A stretch of 64,000 nucleotides of DNA from Panorpa germanica. Taxonomy: Eukaryota > Arthropoda > Insecta > Mecoptera > Panorpidae. The notes beneath the pieces are model-generated. The model made no database searches and was not told where the DNA came from. It saw nothing but the letters and a program-made list of their open reading frames with translations. Position 1 is the first letter of the stretch, and the number at the start of each line of letters is the position of its first letter. Of the stretch, positions 35,336 to 47,115 are shown piece by piece. The translations under genes were made by a program, and so were the position numbers. Where the stretch lies: the NCBI GenBank assembly GCA_963678705.1, contig OY783204.1, forward strand, positions 26,918,759-26,982,758. The letters are read 5' to 3'.

Positions 35336-36104
35336 CAGGGGCGTAGTATCAATGATACGGCCCCCCCGGGCTATAGGGGCCCTAAACGTGTCTAAGCAAA
35401 CATTCGTTTTTTTCTCTTCATTATTTGAAATCATGAATCCTGTTTCTAAAGCTCTACAGCATGAAAGTAATGACTTACAGAAAGTTAGCATTTTATTAAG
35501 TAATCTTTTAAATTGACTGAGCGAAATAAGAAATCAAAATTCATTCCATGGTTTGCATAAAGGAGTCCAGAGATCTAGCAAAAGAATGGGGAGTAACAAC
35601 TGTTTTCAAAAATAAAAGAAAGAAGATAACGAAGCGTTTTTTTTATGAGGTAAATACAGTAAAGACATGTCAGTTGATCTTTATGAACAATTCATTGCTT
35701 TGAAAACATGCTTAAAACCTGAAATTCAGAAAAGGAAGTCATGGAATTATTGCTGATAAAATTCAATAGCCTTGTATCCAGTTTTCCGGAGGTAATAACA
35801 GCATGCTTTCTAATCTTAAACCTTCCGGTTACAAGTGCAACAATTAAACGAAGTTTTTCGAAATTAAAACTGATAACAAAGTTATCTAAACACTTCTATG
35901 GGACAAAAAGGCAGATTTGTCACTATTGTCTATAGAGGCATAATATTTGATTTGAATTGTTTGGCTAGTTTAGTTTTTAGATAAACAATATATAATTATT
36001 TTAATTCAATGCGGGTGTTTTTGTTCCTTTTGTTAAAAATTTGTACCCATCATTTGTGCCCCCAAACAAATTTTGATGCAGGGCCCCTCTAAGACAAGCC
36101 ACTG
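35336..36104 (+). mobile_element. hAT-type transposon relic, family D copy 1 (769 bp)
   Basis: Ends are CAGGGGCGTAG and CAAGCCACTG, bordered by near-identical 8-bp sequences ATACTGTC (35328-35335) and ATGCTGTC (36105-36112), consistent with an 8-bp hAT target duplication. Inside, the plus strand still reads fragments of a ZMYM1-like hAT transposase: VSKALQHESNDLQKVSILL near 35440, and the C-terminal dimerisation motif LPVTSATIKRSFSKLKL near 35820. Stops and deletions make it non-functional. It seems to be an internally deleted copy that kept transposase pieces. Confidence 0.88.
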
Positions 36105-36112
36105 ATGCTGTC

Positions 36113-37690
36113 TTAATATTTCTGTGACTTAAGGTTCCATAGTTTTCTTTAAAGTGATTAAAAATAGTCAATTCCCCTATATATATCAAAACTTTTACCT
36201 ATTTATAATTTTTTAATTGTTAAACTATTTTATATGTTTCAATAAATTATTTTAACAATGAAATCATTTAATGTCAAATGTACAGTCTTGATTAATATTC
36301 ATCTCTTCTATATTTCGAATTTCGTAGTACCGAGAGATTAACTTTTACCAATATATAATAAAATTAAATAGGGAAAAAATTAAACCATACCTTTCTTCAG
36401 ACGAATTAAATTATGTTTAAAAATTAGCTGGTAGGTTAAGAGAAACAGTAAGATCATAAGATGTTGGAGCTCATATCCTGGCTTCGTTGATAGCAACAGA
36501 ATACGCACTGCATAATTTGGCTTGCTTATTAGATGTGTAGACCTCAACCAGTAGCAAATATCCTAACAGCAAGCACTGGAAAAAATTAATACATTTAAAA
36601 AAAGTGGTATATAAATATAAACACAGTTACGTATATTTAAGATTTACCTAATCCACGTGGGGTACAATTTCACTAATTGCCTAATGATGAAAATCTTGAG
36701 CATAAGGAAAACTCAAAACATATATAAATAGAATATCATCTCCTCGTGGGGCATCGTCAGAAATCTGCGCCTATTTTTATCATATTGGCAATCACTAGCT
36801 TTCTAACTAAGTGCGGCACCGGAATATTGCCTTTTCATAAACCACAGGATTAGAAGTAGAGGTAACTTTGAATAAACTGCATTAAGAAATTATTTAGTTA
36901 AACAATCAGATTCTTATTAAATGCCGTCAGCAGTTTCAAAGATTTTTTTACCTTCCCCCGCTTCCCTTCTCTTCCATGCTTTATACTATAAAGGTATAAT
37001 GCTTACCTTAATACATATACTTACAACGTTTTGTCACCTATTTTGTTAAGAAGACCTTTTCAAGTATCCTTAAAACAAGGGCCTTAAAAATTAGGTTATT
37101 GAAAGAACGAAATTTGACTAGTTATTTTTAAGTTACCTAAATTACGATATAAAATAGATTAATTATTACAAGGTTTCGTTTAAGTGAATTTTTATACGAA
37201 TTTAAAGTTGTTTTTGTTTTTTATATATAGATAAATAAATATCATTAGTTAATACATATTATATAAAAAATTACTTATTTAAAAATATAATTATATAAAT
37301 TTAAGTAAAAACAAGATTTCATAAACAAAAGTTAGAGCCCTTTTAGTTTTTTAGGTTGTTTTGTTACCTATTTAAAACCTGAAAGTTTTTTAAATTTCTT
37401 ATTCATTAATTAAGAATATTATTTTATTAATTAATTCCTTATTCAAATACTATTTTGCTGAATGATATACAAATACATTATAAAACACATTAAATTTATT
37501 CAAATCTAAATCAATCTTTAACAATTACATTTTATTTATTAATAGGTACAATATTGCTTTGTTTTTAATTTTTAATTATTTTATAATTACGTTCTATAAT
37601 TGTATCTGATGGCTTGAGTGAACACCGTTGTAGCTATTTTCTTGGACCGGGGAATTTATTATTTCAAAATTATTTAGTTTTTCATATGTC
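36113..37690. other. Gene-free stretch and 3' side of the secreted-protein gene
   Basis: AT-rich with nothing recognised except TTTATT at about 37656, AATAAA on the minus strand about 35 bp beyond the stop of the next gene. Confidence 0.4.
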
Positions 37691-38116
37691 CTAAACGCAT
37701 GCCTTGTAAATTGCAGTTGTTAAGGGAATTAGCAGGAAGTTTATAGAGATTTGTGATGCCTGAGATTGTGATCCACCCGCTCCTCCAGGGCCGCCTTCTT
37801 CTCCTTCTGAAGTTACATAGGGGCCTGTGGCACCAAAGCCTGCAGGGCATTTTTGACCCTCTCCTTCTTCTGTTACGACAGTAATGGAGCACCGACACGC
37901 ACACAATGGATCTTGTTTCGCGATATATTTGGATGACATGGGGTGTCCGGCTTTATTTCTAATAACTCTTCGGGTGCGAGAGGAGGCTATCATGTCACAG
38001 CAGGGTTGGTCCATCTCAGCTCCGCAGGTGTCATCATTCATGTTTGGATCTGGCTGACAAATTACTACCACCAAACACACCATAAAGAAGATCAATACAA
38101 TTAAGTTCCGTTCCAT
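37691..38116 (-). CDS. Small secreted cysteine-containing protein, possibly GPI-anchored
   Basis: Single-exon frame of 141 residues, starting at the ATG at 38116 (AAAAATGGAAC). An in-frame ATG 36 bp upstream would bury the signal peptide, so the inner start is preferred. Residues 1-20 are a strong signal peptide (MERN then LIVLIFF..CLVVVIC). The mature part has seven cysteines in a DTC, PCC, CACRC, KC pattern, a dibasic RTRR site at 47-50 that fits the furin consensus, and a Gly/Ser-rich stretch at 104-118. It ends in a hydrophobic tail (NFLLIPLTTA) that could be a GPI-attachment signal. The base composition (GC-richer) stands out from the flanks, which supports coding. I do not recognise the family. 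AATAAA (minus) near 37656 fits its 3' end. Confidence 0.7.
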   Translation of the reverse strand: MERNLIVLIFFMVCLVVVICQPDPNMNDDTCGAEMDQPCCDMIASSRTRRVIRNKAGHPMSSKYIAKQDPLCACRCSITVVTEEGEGQKCPAGFGATGPYVTSEGEEGGPGGAGGSQSQASQISINFLLIPLTTAIYKACV

Positions 38117-38553
38117 TTTTTCCGTTAATCCAGTTCTCCAGTTAAATTTCAAAAATCCTATAACGTTATCCTTATAATCCTGGTATTACATGATTCCAAA
38201 AATCCAATAAATATGTTTCCGAGATATGAACGAATCCTCTTCTCTTCTATCGCGATGTTTTATTATTAAATGAGTTACTACAATCAGATATTATGCGTTT
38301 GCGTGTACATGCGTGCGCGAGTTTCAACTTTAGTACGATGTATGAAACATATGAATAATAATTTGTTCAAGTCGACTACTACAATTCGTGAAGAGCTATT
38401 TGTTTATGGATAAATCGAATATCGTAGTAGGTGTTTTAAGGAATATCAGCACGGCTAGATTAGCAACGTATTAGAAAAAATGAGCCGTAATGTTTATAAC
38501 AGGTGTACACAACTTAAAGTACGAGGGCTGATAACTGCTTGTTGGTACAAACA

Positions 38554-39113
38554 ATGGGCTAGTGCCCTATGTCTTAATTTCTATAAAAGAGTACTATATA
38601 TTTATAAAGTTGGTTACTAGAACTTTAAATGTTCAATTATTTTTTAATAACTCCTTATATGTTAAGAGATATTAACAATTAAAAAAGTCATTTTGTCTCT
38701 TTAATTATTAAGGGGATTCAACGTTGTACACATTCCAAGTGCATGTGACATCACAATCCTTGTGTAAGGTTACCAACCTTACACATAAATCTCTGCTATA
38801 TGTATTTCTATATCAAAATATCAAATATTATTTACAACTATTTCAAGGAACAATCAAATTTCAATATTATGTCTGCCTTAGCAGGGTTAAATAAAATAAA
38901 AACTTATTATTCTTTAACTTGACTTGATTATTTGCCTACCAACAGCTATAGAACATTACCACAGCACTGATCTACTCAACAAATAACTGACGTAAAAATG
39001 CATTCACGTCATACAAATATGGCCGACCATTTCTAGCGCTAAAACTACAATTCAAACTTTTAATTGCTATATCTCCGTCAACATTTAGATATTTAATAAA
39101 ATAGACACGCCAT
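38554..39113 (+). mobile_element. Repeat family A, copy 7 (right end missing)
   Basis: Starts with a mutated terminus (ATGGGCTAGTGCCCTATG) and runs through the family interior to AATAGACACGCCATTAC, where the match ends. Confidence 0.88.
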
Positions 39114-39310
39114 TACTTACATCAGTTATTTAATTTTGTTTGTATAACTCTATCTTGAATCAGTTGTGTGTCCTTTGTTTGTTCTCATCGCACAATATTA
39201 CATTTTATCCAGTGTCAATTTTAATACCTATATTATAACATATAGAAACAGAATATATTACGTTAAATAATACATTATCATTAGGGTGACAGCGTGTAAA
39301 TTCCTGTTAC

Positions 39311-39396
39311 CTGTTATAAAATTTATACCAGGTATAAACTGATAATAAGCCTATCGTGCGGACGAGCTTTATACCTGGTATAAATTTTATAACAAG
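39311..39396. repeat. Short palindromic repeat E, copy 1
   Basis: Inverted arms of about 28 bp (CTGTTATAAAATTTATACC / GGTATAAATTTTATAACAAG), each with a smaller palindrome around TATACCAGGTATA, enclose a loop of about 30 bp. A second copy lies at 51624. Confidence 0.85.
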
Positions 39397-40108
39397 TTTA
39401 TTTGTAAAGCGGTAAAAGTAAAAAAAATAATAATAATAATACATGAGTTTAAGTTTTTCTAAATTTTCTCTTAGAAATGTTGACGTAACATAAATGTAAA
39501 ATTGACGTAATATCATCTATAGCGTTGCATGAATTAACACCGTTGGAACTCACATTGTTTTCTGACAGTATTTTGTATTTTTTGAAGGAAATTTTACATT
39601 ACAAAACACCTTGTGTTTTACTTGTGGTAATTAAGAAATTATTTCATTAAAATTTCTTTTTTTGTGTTCTACAATACAGCAAAACATATAAAAACTAGAT
39701 CCAACACATGCTTGTTCACCTATACGGACCGAGCACATTAATTGAGAAATTGTTTTTTGATGATAAATTTTCAGCTCCATTATTTGTCAATATGTATATT
39801 TATTTAGACAATCAATTCTACGGAAGTAGAACTAGACCTGGACCTGGAATTCCATTAAACCGGAAGCCAACCTGTTTATTTTTAATTACGTTAATTATTC
39901 AGACTTTTTAAATACTATATTATTTAAATGGTTTTTTAAAATACATCCTATTTTTTCTTACAAGTTGTCTTTGAAATATTATGATAATTTAATAGTTATT
40001 TTTTAAGACGTACTTAGTGAAATTTCTCTGAAAGAATGAAGGCTTCTTGGATCTGCTTGTATGTTAATTAAGGTTTGGGTACAGCATCTCAAATGGGCTT
40101 GGTAACAA
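39397..40108. other. Gene-free stretch between repeats E and A
   Basis: No gene recognised. A stray ATGGGCTTGG at 40092 duplicates the family A terminus 17 bp before copy 8. Confidence 0.35.
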
Positions 40109-40735
40109 ATGGGCTTGTGTCCTATGTCTTAATTTCTACAAAAGTGTACTATATATTGACAAAGTGGGTTACTAGAACCTCAAATGTTCAATTATTTTTT
40201 AATAACTCCTTATATGTTAAGAAATATTAACAATTAAAAAAGTCATTTTGTCTCATTAATTATTAAAGGGATTCAACGTTCTACACATGCATGTTCCAAA
40301 TGCACAATCCTTGTGTAAGGTTACCAACCTTACAGCTCATAAATCTCTGCTATATGTATTTATATATCAAAATATCAAATATTATTTACAGTTATTTCAA
40401 GGAACAATCAAATTTCAATATTATGTCTGCCTTAGCAGGGTTAAATAATATAAAACCTTATTATTCCTTGATTTGATTTGATTATTTGACTACCAACAGC
40501 TACAGAACATTACCACAGCACTGACCTACTCAACAAATAACTGACGTTAAAATGCATTTCACGTCGTACAAATATGGCTGACCATTTCTAGCGCTAGAAC
40601 TACAATTCAAACTTTTAATTACTATATCTCCGTCAATATTTAGATATTTAATAAAATAGACACGCCAATACACATTTATTAACATCAATTACAATCAACA
40701 ATTGAAAAATCGACCACTAAAAAATGAGGACACAA
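40109..40735 (+). mobile_element. Repeat family A, copy 8 (nearly full)
   Basis: Full left terminus ATGGGCTTGTGTCC. The right side reaches GAGGACACAA but the last GCCCAT is replaced. About 627 bp. Confidence 0.88.
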
Positions 40736-41399
40736 TGTCCAATTATGTTGGACAATTAAAAATGTCATTTAATCTCGATTTGCCATCTCTTTTGTACGCA
40801 TACGAGTGTGTGTGTGATAAGTCATTTAATACTACCACCTGGAGTGTGTACCCTATGAAGTATTATATTTCGAAGGTTATGAAAAAGGAGAAATAATCAT
40901 TTAATACTAATCAAGAAATACTTATTTCTTTTGTGACGTATTATGCATATCTAATATCTATATCTATAACTTCGTCAACTTTAAAATTTATTTCAATCTA
41001 AAGTAAAAGAACGACCCCTAAAAAAAGATTTGACAAGCCAATTAATAGAGATTTTGATTATAGTAAGATACAGGGGCCAGTTAAACCACTGTTAAAGACA
41101 TACTCACTGGTATATATTTATCAATAGTACTCTTGCATTAATCGCATTTTTATATTTGTTGTTAGTTTGATTGACCACCACCAGTCGCGCTGGTGATACG
41201 AGTCTCATACAGGGAGTGCCAAACATACACCAATCAAAATCGCAACAAGATTATCATTTATCTTATGTGTAGATTTACAATGCGAACAATGCATTAGTAT
41301 TTTTATTTTTTTATACAATTTAACATGTCATTGCTGGTTATATATTAATTTATGCATTGACATTTTGATATACAGGGTGTTCATGAAATATGCACGGGG
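40736..41399. other. Gene-free spacer
   Basis: No gene recognised. ACAGGGTGTTCATGAAATAT at 41374, next to repeat C, resembles a transposon end. Confidence 0.35.
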
Positions 41400-42105
41400 A
41401 GAAATAATATGATTTTTAAGGTATCAACTTTTTTTTTCATTTTTTAAATTTATTTATATAATTGTACAACATATTAAGTTTATTGTGTAAAAATTTGAAG
41501 TCGATTGGAGTGAAACTGTCGGAGATATAGAGTTTTAAGTCTTCACCTCTCTGGTGTTACTTTGAAACTTTTAAATGCGGTTTCTCACACTTAGCTTTTT
41601 CAGAGTCGGAGCCCTCTCTAGCTCAAAATGTACAGAACCGATTCTTTTGAAATTTGGCACACTTATTCTTTACATAAATGCTGAGGTAACGCTGCCGACT
41701 TTTTCTTATTTTTTAATCTAAACATATTTTAAAAAAACAAAGTTTCTGATTTTTTTCATGAAAAATCGGTATTTTGACTTTTAAGTGCAGTAAAAAATTG
41801 AAAAAGCCATAAAAAGAGAAAAACTTGACAGCGTTACCTGCAGAAACTAATTAATTAATGAAATCATTTTGGATTTTTGATTTCAGAAAATCCAGTGATG
41901 AGTTATGAGTGGCACTGCAATATTACTTTTTTTTGTGACGTCTGCGGAGATTCACTGTCAATGCCTCATTTCTTGATATTTATTTATGAGAATTTCACAA
42001 AGTATTCATCAAATGTCATTTTATCATGTAGTAATTATAGAAATAATTATATATTAACTGTGTCGTCAAAAAACATTATCGAAAATGTGCTTATTTTTTA
42101 TCGTT
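41400..42105 (+). repeat. Repeat family C, copy 1
   Basis: About 0.7 kb shared with 46.4 and 49.7 kb. Landmarks are TGAAGTCGATTGGAG, GGAGATATAGAGTTTTAAGT, ACCGATTCTTTT, ATGAAAAATCGGTATTTTGA, GTGATGAGTTATGAGTGGCA and TCAATGCCTCATTTCTTGAT. A frame beginning MSYEWHCN...FFCDVCGDSLSMPHFL is open in all three copies, but it has no recognised family. Confidence 0.85.
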
Positions 42106-43890
42106 TGGTATTTGTTAAAAAAGTACCTCAATTAATTTGTGACTGATATAACAACCTTTTAACAGTGAAACAAAATTTTTCATAGGAAAATTGTATTTAT
42201 CCCAACGACAAATCTGTAACATTCGGTTTAGCTTTTCTTAATCTTCGCGTTTACTCTTATTTTATGCACAGCTAACGCTACATCCGCGCTGCATAATTCA
42301 ACATCCAACAATTTACATCTCAGCTTGCAGCTCGTGGCATCTGACGTCATCACGTGATTTATTTATTTATTCTATATAAATAATTTATCTCTTTGTTTCT
42401 TGTTTACCTGGTTTTCGTTTTATTGATAAAGATCTAAATACATTTCTTAATCCTTATAATGTTGATTTTGTTATCGAGTTAATTCATCGAGCTTTAAACA
42501 TTTGTCTAGTCTGGTGTTGTCAACATTTGTAGCATCCGGTCTTACGCAATTTATTTATTAACAATTATGATGTTTGGTAACTATAAATTTTGCAAACGAC
42601 CATTAGTGTTGTAGAGTTAAATTAGATTAAATGAAATGAATTGAATTGAATGTCATACGTTGTTTTGAATTACTAATTTTCCGTGAAGTGCTCTACTTTA
42701 CAGCGGTGTAGCTCAAAATCTATCAGGTATACAAAAAAATGTTGTAGGCACAAATTGTAGGAAATCGAATCCTTTCTCAGGTTGAGCAGATTGTGCGAGT
42801 GTTTAATTGAAACATACATTAGTTTTTCATTATTTCTACTTGGTTATTTTTATTCACAAAAATTGTATATATTTTTTAGCTCAATGATTTTATGATTTAA
42901 ATAAAATAAGAATTATTATTAAAGGTATTAAATCAATTCATACAATGATGTAATTGTCAACAATTTCTACATTTTAAGCTAATTAGTTGATGTCAATTAC
43001 GCACATCAAGCGAGAACAGAACTTTTTAAAATGTTTAACTATGGTCTTGGGGTCTTAATTGGAAAACACCCTAAAACTATTTTTATCTTAGGACTCACTG
43101 ATAAGAAACTATTGCAAAGAAACCGTTTCTCTTCTTCATTTTTTAAAGATAGAGGCGTAAATCATCAAAATTGAAGCTGGTAACACATTTAAAACAGTTT
43201 ATTTACCAGATATAATGATTTAAAGACCCATTTTCGGATAGCATCTCTAATGAGTAGATCACAATACACAAAAACCGTTTAAAATAATCAAGAAACAAAC
43301 GCAAAACTTCTTTGAATTCAAGATATATTAATCTAGTTTCTTACAAAACGTCTGGATATTAAATTTCACATCTGTACATCACAAATCCACAGATTCCCTG
43401 TTTGATCTAGCATAGAAAACGTGTTTTTAAAAACGAATAAAAAAATACTTGTATTCCACCTGGTTTTGTATTGTAGAACTATGGAACTATAAAGCAGACA
43501 ATATTATAAAAAGAAAAAGAAAACTTAGGGTTTTCTAGATGTAGTTTATATATATAATTCCACACATCCAAATATTTCCCTGCTAGCGATCAGTCTGTGC
43601 CGATACTGATGCTTTTCTTTTTATTTTATAGCATATGTTACCTGTTTGAATGAATTATTTGTTTAAATATTATGTTGTCTTGCTTAGATAATAAGGTAAT
43701 TATATACGGGTGAATGAGATGGATATACAAATATTAATCAAATATGAATCCATATATAGCTCGGACTTACTGTAGTAGATAATAGAATTATAGTAAATAG
43801 TAATTTATAAATAGTCTTTTATTTTCTATGAGCGAATTTCTTTTTATATTAATATTTATTCATTGTGGTCCTATTTACGATTCTAATCGC
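42106..43890. other. Gene-free stretch with family I segments
   Basis: Two segments (about 42695-42790 and 43080-43140, for example TATTGCAAAGAAACCGTTT) match 53215-53400, where they are contiguous. The 290 bp between them here looks like an insertion in this copy or a deletion in the other. Otherwise nothing recognised. Confidence 0.5.
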
Positions 43891-44662
43891 CAGTGGCATA
43901 GCTTGCCTCAGAGGGGCCCTGTATCAAAATTTGTTGGGGGGTCCAAATGATGGGTAAAAATTTTTCACAAAGGAACAAAAACGCTCGTATTGAATTAAAT
44001 TATTTATATATTGTTTGTACGCCTTTTGTTCGGCGAACTTATTTCTTAAACTTAAGATTACTTAAGTTTCTCAAATTTTCTGCCTCTATAGACAATAGTG
44101 ACAAGTCTGATAGCCTTTCCTGTCCCATAGAAGTGTTAAGATAACTTTTGTAACAGTTTTAATTTCGAAAAACTTCGTTTAATTGTTGCACTTGTAACCG
44201 GAAGATTCAAGAATAGAAAGCATGCTGTTATTAACTCCGGAAAACTGAATGCAAGGCTATTGAATTTTACCAGCAATAATTCCATGAGTTCCTTAATGGA
44301 ATAAATTTTCTGAATTTCTGATTTTAAGTATGTTTTCAAACATGTATTTACTATATTTACCTCATCAAAAAAATGCTTCGTTATCTTCTTTCCTTTATTT
44401 TTGAACAGTTGTTACTCCTCACTCTTTTACTACATTTCTGGACTCCTTTATGCAAACCATGGAATGAATTTTGATTTCTTATTTCACTCTGTCAATTCAA
44501 AAGATTACTTAGTAAAATGCTAGGTTTCTGTAAGTTATTAATTTCATGCAACAAAGCTTTAGAAACAGGATTAATGATTTCAAATAATGAAGAAAAAAAA
44601 CACGAATATTTGCTTACACAGGTTTGGGGCCCCTATAGCTCGGGGGTATAGCTACGCCCCTG
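43891..44662 (-). mobile_element. hAT-type transposon relic, family D copy 2 (772 bp)
   Basis: Flanked by a perfect 8-bp duplication CTAATCGC (43883-43890 and 44663-44670), with imperfect inverted termini CAGTGGCATAGC and GCTACGCCCCTG. It is the reverse-oriented sister of the 35.3-kb copy and carries on the minus strand the same hAT C-terminal remnant, LPVTSATIKRSFSKLKL. The frame is broken outside this segment. Confidence 0.93.
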
Positions 44663-44670
44663 CTAATCGC

Positions 44671-45304
44671 GTAATCAACGATCTTCTCCTAAAATGATAC
44701 AATCACGCTTCACGCAGTTATTAGGCAGCAATGTTGTTCACATATATGAGTTTTCGACATTATAAAAAGTAAACACATTAACGCAGTTTTATATAAATTA
44801 TGACGTGGTTCACAGGCCCATCTGCTGTAAATTACAAGTCCCTGCTGTGTTGTTTGGAAATAAATACGTTATGTACATTATTCGTTAAATAATCAATTTA
44901 TAAAAATTAGAGATTAACATTCAACATTACAATTGTAAATTAGTTACAAACATATGTCGAATGCAACATGTTGCACTACATATTTATAACGTGTTTTGAT
45001 ATTCAAATCAATATCTACTTAGGTTTCGATAACGTTTCTTAATCATTTCTAGATAGTACTGCTTTACATAATGTGTTGTATATGTTAATGGTAATTATTT
45101 CATGAATAAATGCATTTTCTTTGGACATTTGTCAACGCTCTGAATCTTATCGGATTTCTAATCTATTCAAATTTAGTAAACTTATATAACTTTATAAAAT
45201 AATTGTTTTTGAAACTATCAAACCTTTTGAAAGGGTGATTAGATAAGTCTAGTAACTTTTCGGATGATGACACTCTAACCGCATTTAAATTTGTAGGTTC
45301 GTTA
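44671..45304. other. Gene-free spacer
   Basis: AT-rich, nothing recognised. Confidence 0.35.
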
Positions 45305-45903
45305 ATGGGCTTGTGTCCTATGTCTTAATTTCTATAAAAGTGTACTATATATTGATAATGTGGGTTACTAGAACCTCAAATGTTTAATTATTTTTTAATA
45401 ACTCCTTATATGTTAAGAGATATTAACAATTAAAAAGTCATTTTGTCTCTTTAATTATTAAAGGGATTCAACGTTGTACACATTCCAAATGCATGTGACA
45501 TCATAACCGCTACCACCCTTACAGCTCATAAATCTCTGCTATATGTATTTATATATCAAATTATCAAATATTATTTACAGCTATTTCAAGGAACAATCAA
45601 ATTTCAATATTACATCTGCCGTAACAGGGTTAAATAATATAAAAACTTATTATTCTTTGACTTGACTTGATTATTTGACTACCAACAGCTACAAAACATT
45701 ACCACAGCACTGACCTACTCAACAAATAACTGACGTTAAAATGCATTTCACGTCATACAAATATGGCCGACCATTTCTAGCGCTAAAACTACAATTCAAA
45801 CTTTTAATTGCTATATCTCCGTCAACATTTAGAATAGACACGCCAATACACATTTATTAACATCAATTTCAATCAACCACTAAAAAATGACGACACAAGC
45901 CCA
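45305..45903 (+). mobile_element. Repeat family A, copy 9 (full length)
   Basis: Termini ATGGGCTTGTGTCC and GACACAAGCCCA, 599 bp, with small internal deletions near the right end (TTTAGATATTTAATAAAA and CAATTGAAAAATCG are partly lost). Confidence 0.9.
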
Positions 45904-45984
45904 CAGCGTTGGTGACAGATATGACAGTGCTTTTGTCCATGAAAAATCAGGAGCATCTTATTTCTTCCTATATACATTAGCACA

Positions 45985-46034
45985 CAGCTTGTTTTATCAA
46001 TAGTCACTGCCGAACTCTCATAATTTGAACTATA
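45985..46034. repeat. Repeat family J, end fragment
   Basis: AGTCACTGCCGAACTCTCAT followed by AATTTGAACTATA matches one end of family J. The rest is missing. Confidence 0.65.
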
Positions 46035-46434
46035 TATTTGCATATATTTCATAAAGTTCAGACTTTCCAAATGGAATCCAATTGTAAACTTTTTGAGAAG
46101 TACTGCAATAAATAATTGATTGATTTTTGTATATTAATGCGACTGACGCAATACTATACCTAATTTCCAAACAGATCAGATTTGTAAATAATTTTAACAT
46201 AAATTTAGTATACATACTCGTACAGTTCTAAATACAATTTAAATGAGGGAATTATCATTTCTTTAATGTCTTGTAATCATACGTATGCTAGTTTATTCAA
46301 TTTCTTTGTTCGGTGTTTCGCTGTTTATTTAATATTCTATATTCTTAAATGCTATATTAAAACCTAAATAAATTTAGATTCAAAATAATGATTAATTCTT
46401 ACTGATTTTTTGAATTATTTTAATTTGATAAGGT

Positions 46435-47115
46435 TAAGGTTTCAACGTTTTATTTATTTTATTTTTTATTTATTTATATTAATGTACAACACATTAAGCT
46501 TATTGTGTGAAAATTTGAAGTCGATTGGACTAAAACTGTCGGAGATATAGAGTTTTAAGTCTTCACCGCTCTGATCTGCTTTCGTCTTACTTTGAAACTT
46601 TTAAACGCGTTTACTCACACTTAGGTTTTTCAGAGTCGGTGCCATCTCTAGCTCTAAATGTACTGGACCGATTCTTTTACAATTTTGCACACTCTTTCTT
46701 TACATAAACGGTGAGGTAATGCTGTCGAGTTTTAAAAAAAATAAATTATTTTAACGTATTTTAAAATAACAAAGTTTATGATTCTTTTCATGAAAAATCG
46801 GTATTTTGACTTTTAACTGCTGTAAAAAATTGAAAAATCAATAAACAAAAAGAAACTTATCAACTATTGAAATCATTTTGGTTTTTCGATTTCAGAAAAT
46901 CCAGTGATGAGTTATGAGTGGCATCGCAATGTCCCTTTTTTTTGGTGACGTTTGCGGAGATTCGCTGTCAATGCCTCATTTCTTGATATTTATTTATGAA
47001 AATTTCACAAAATATTCTTCAAATGTCATTTTATCATGTAGTAATTATAGAAATAATTATATGTTATTTGTGTCGTCAAAAAATATTGTCGAAAATATGC
47101 TTTATTTTTATCGTC
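46435..47115 (+). repeat. Repeat family C, copy 2
   Basis: Same landmarks as copy 1, starting TTAAGGTTTCAACG and ending GCTTTATTTTTATCG. The open frame of family C is conserved (46914-47123) but differs near the start (GGTGACGTTTGCGG). Confidence 0.85.
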
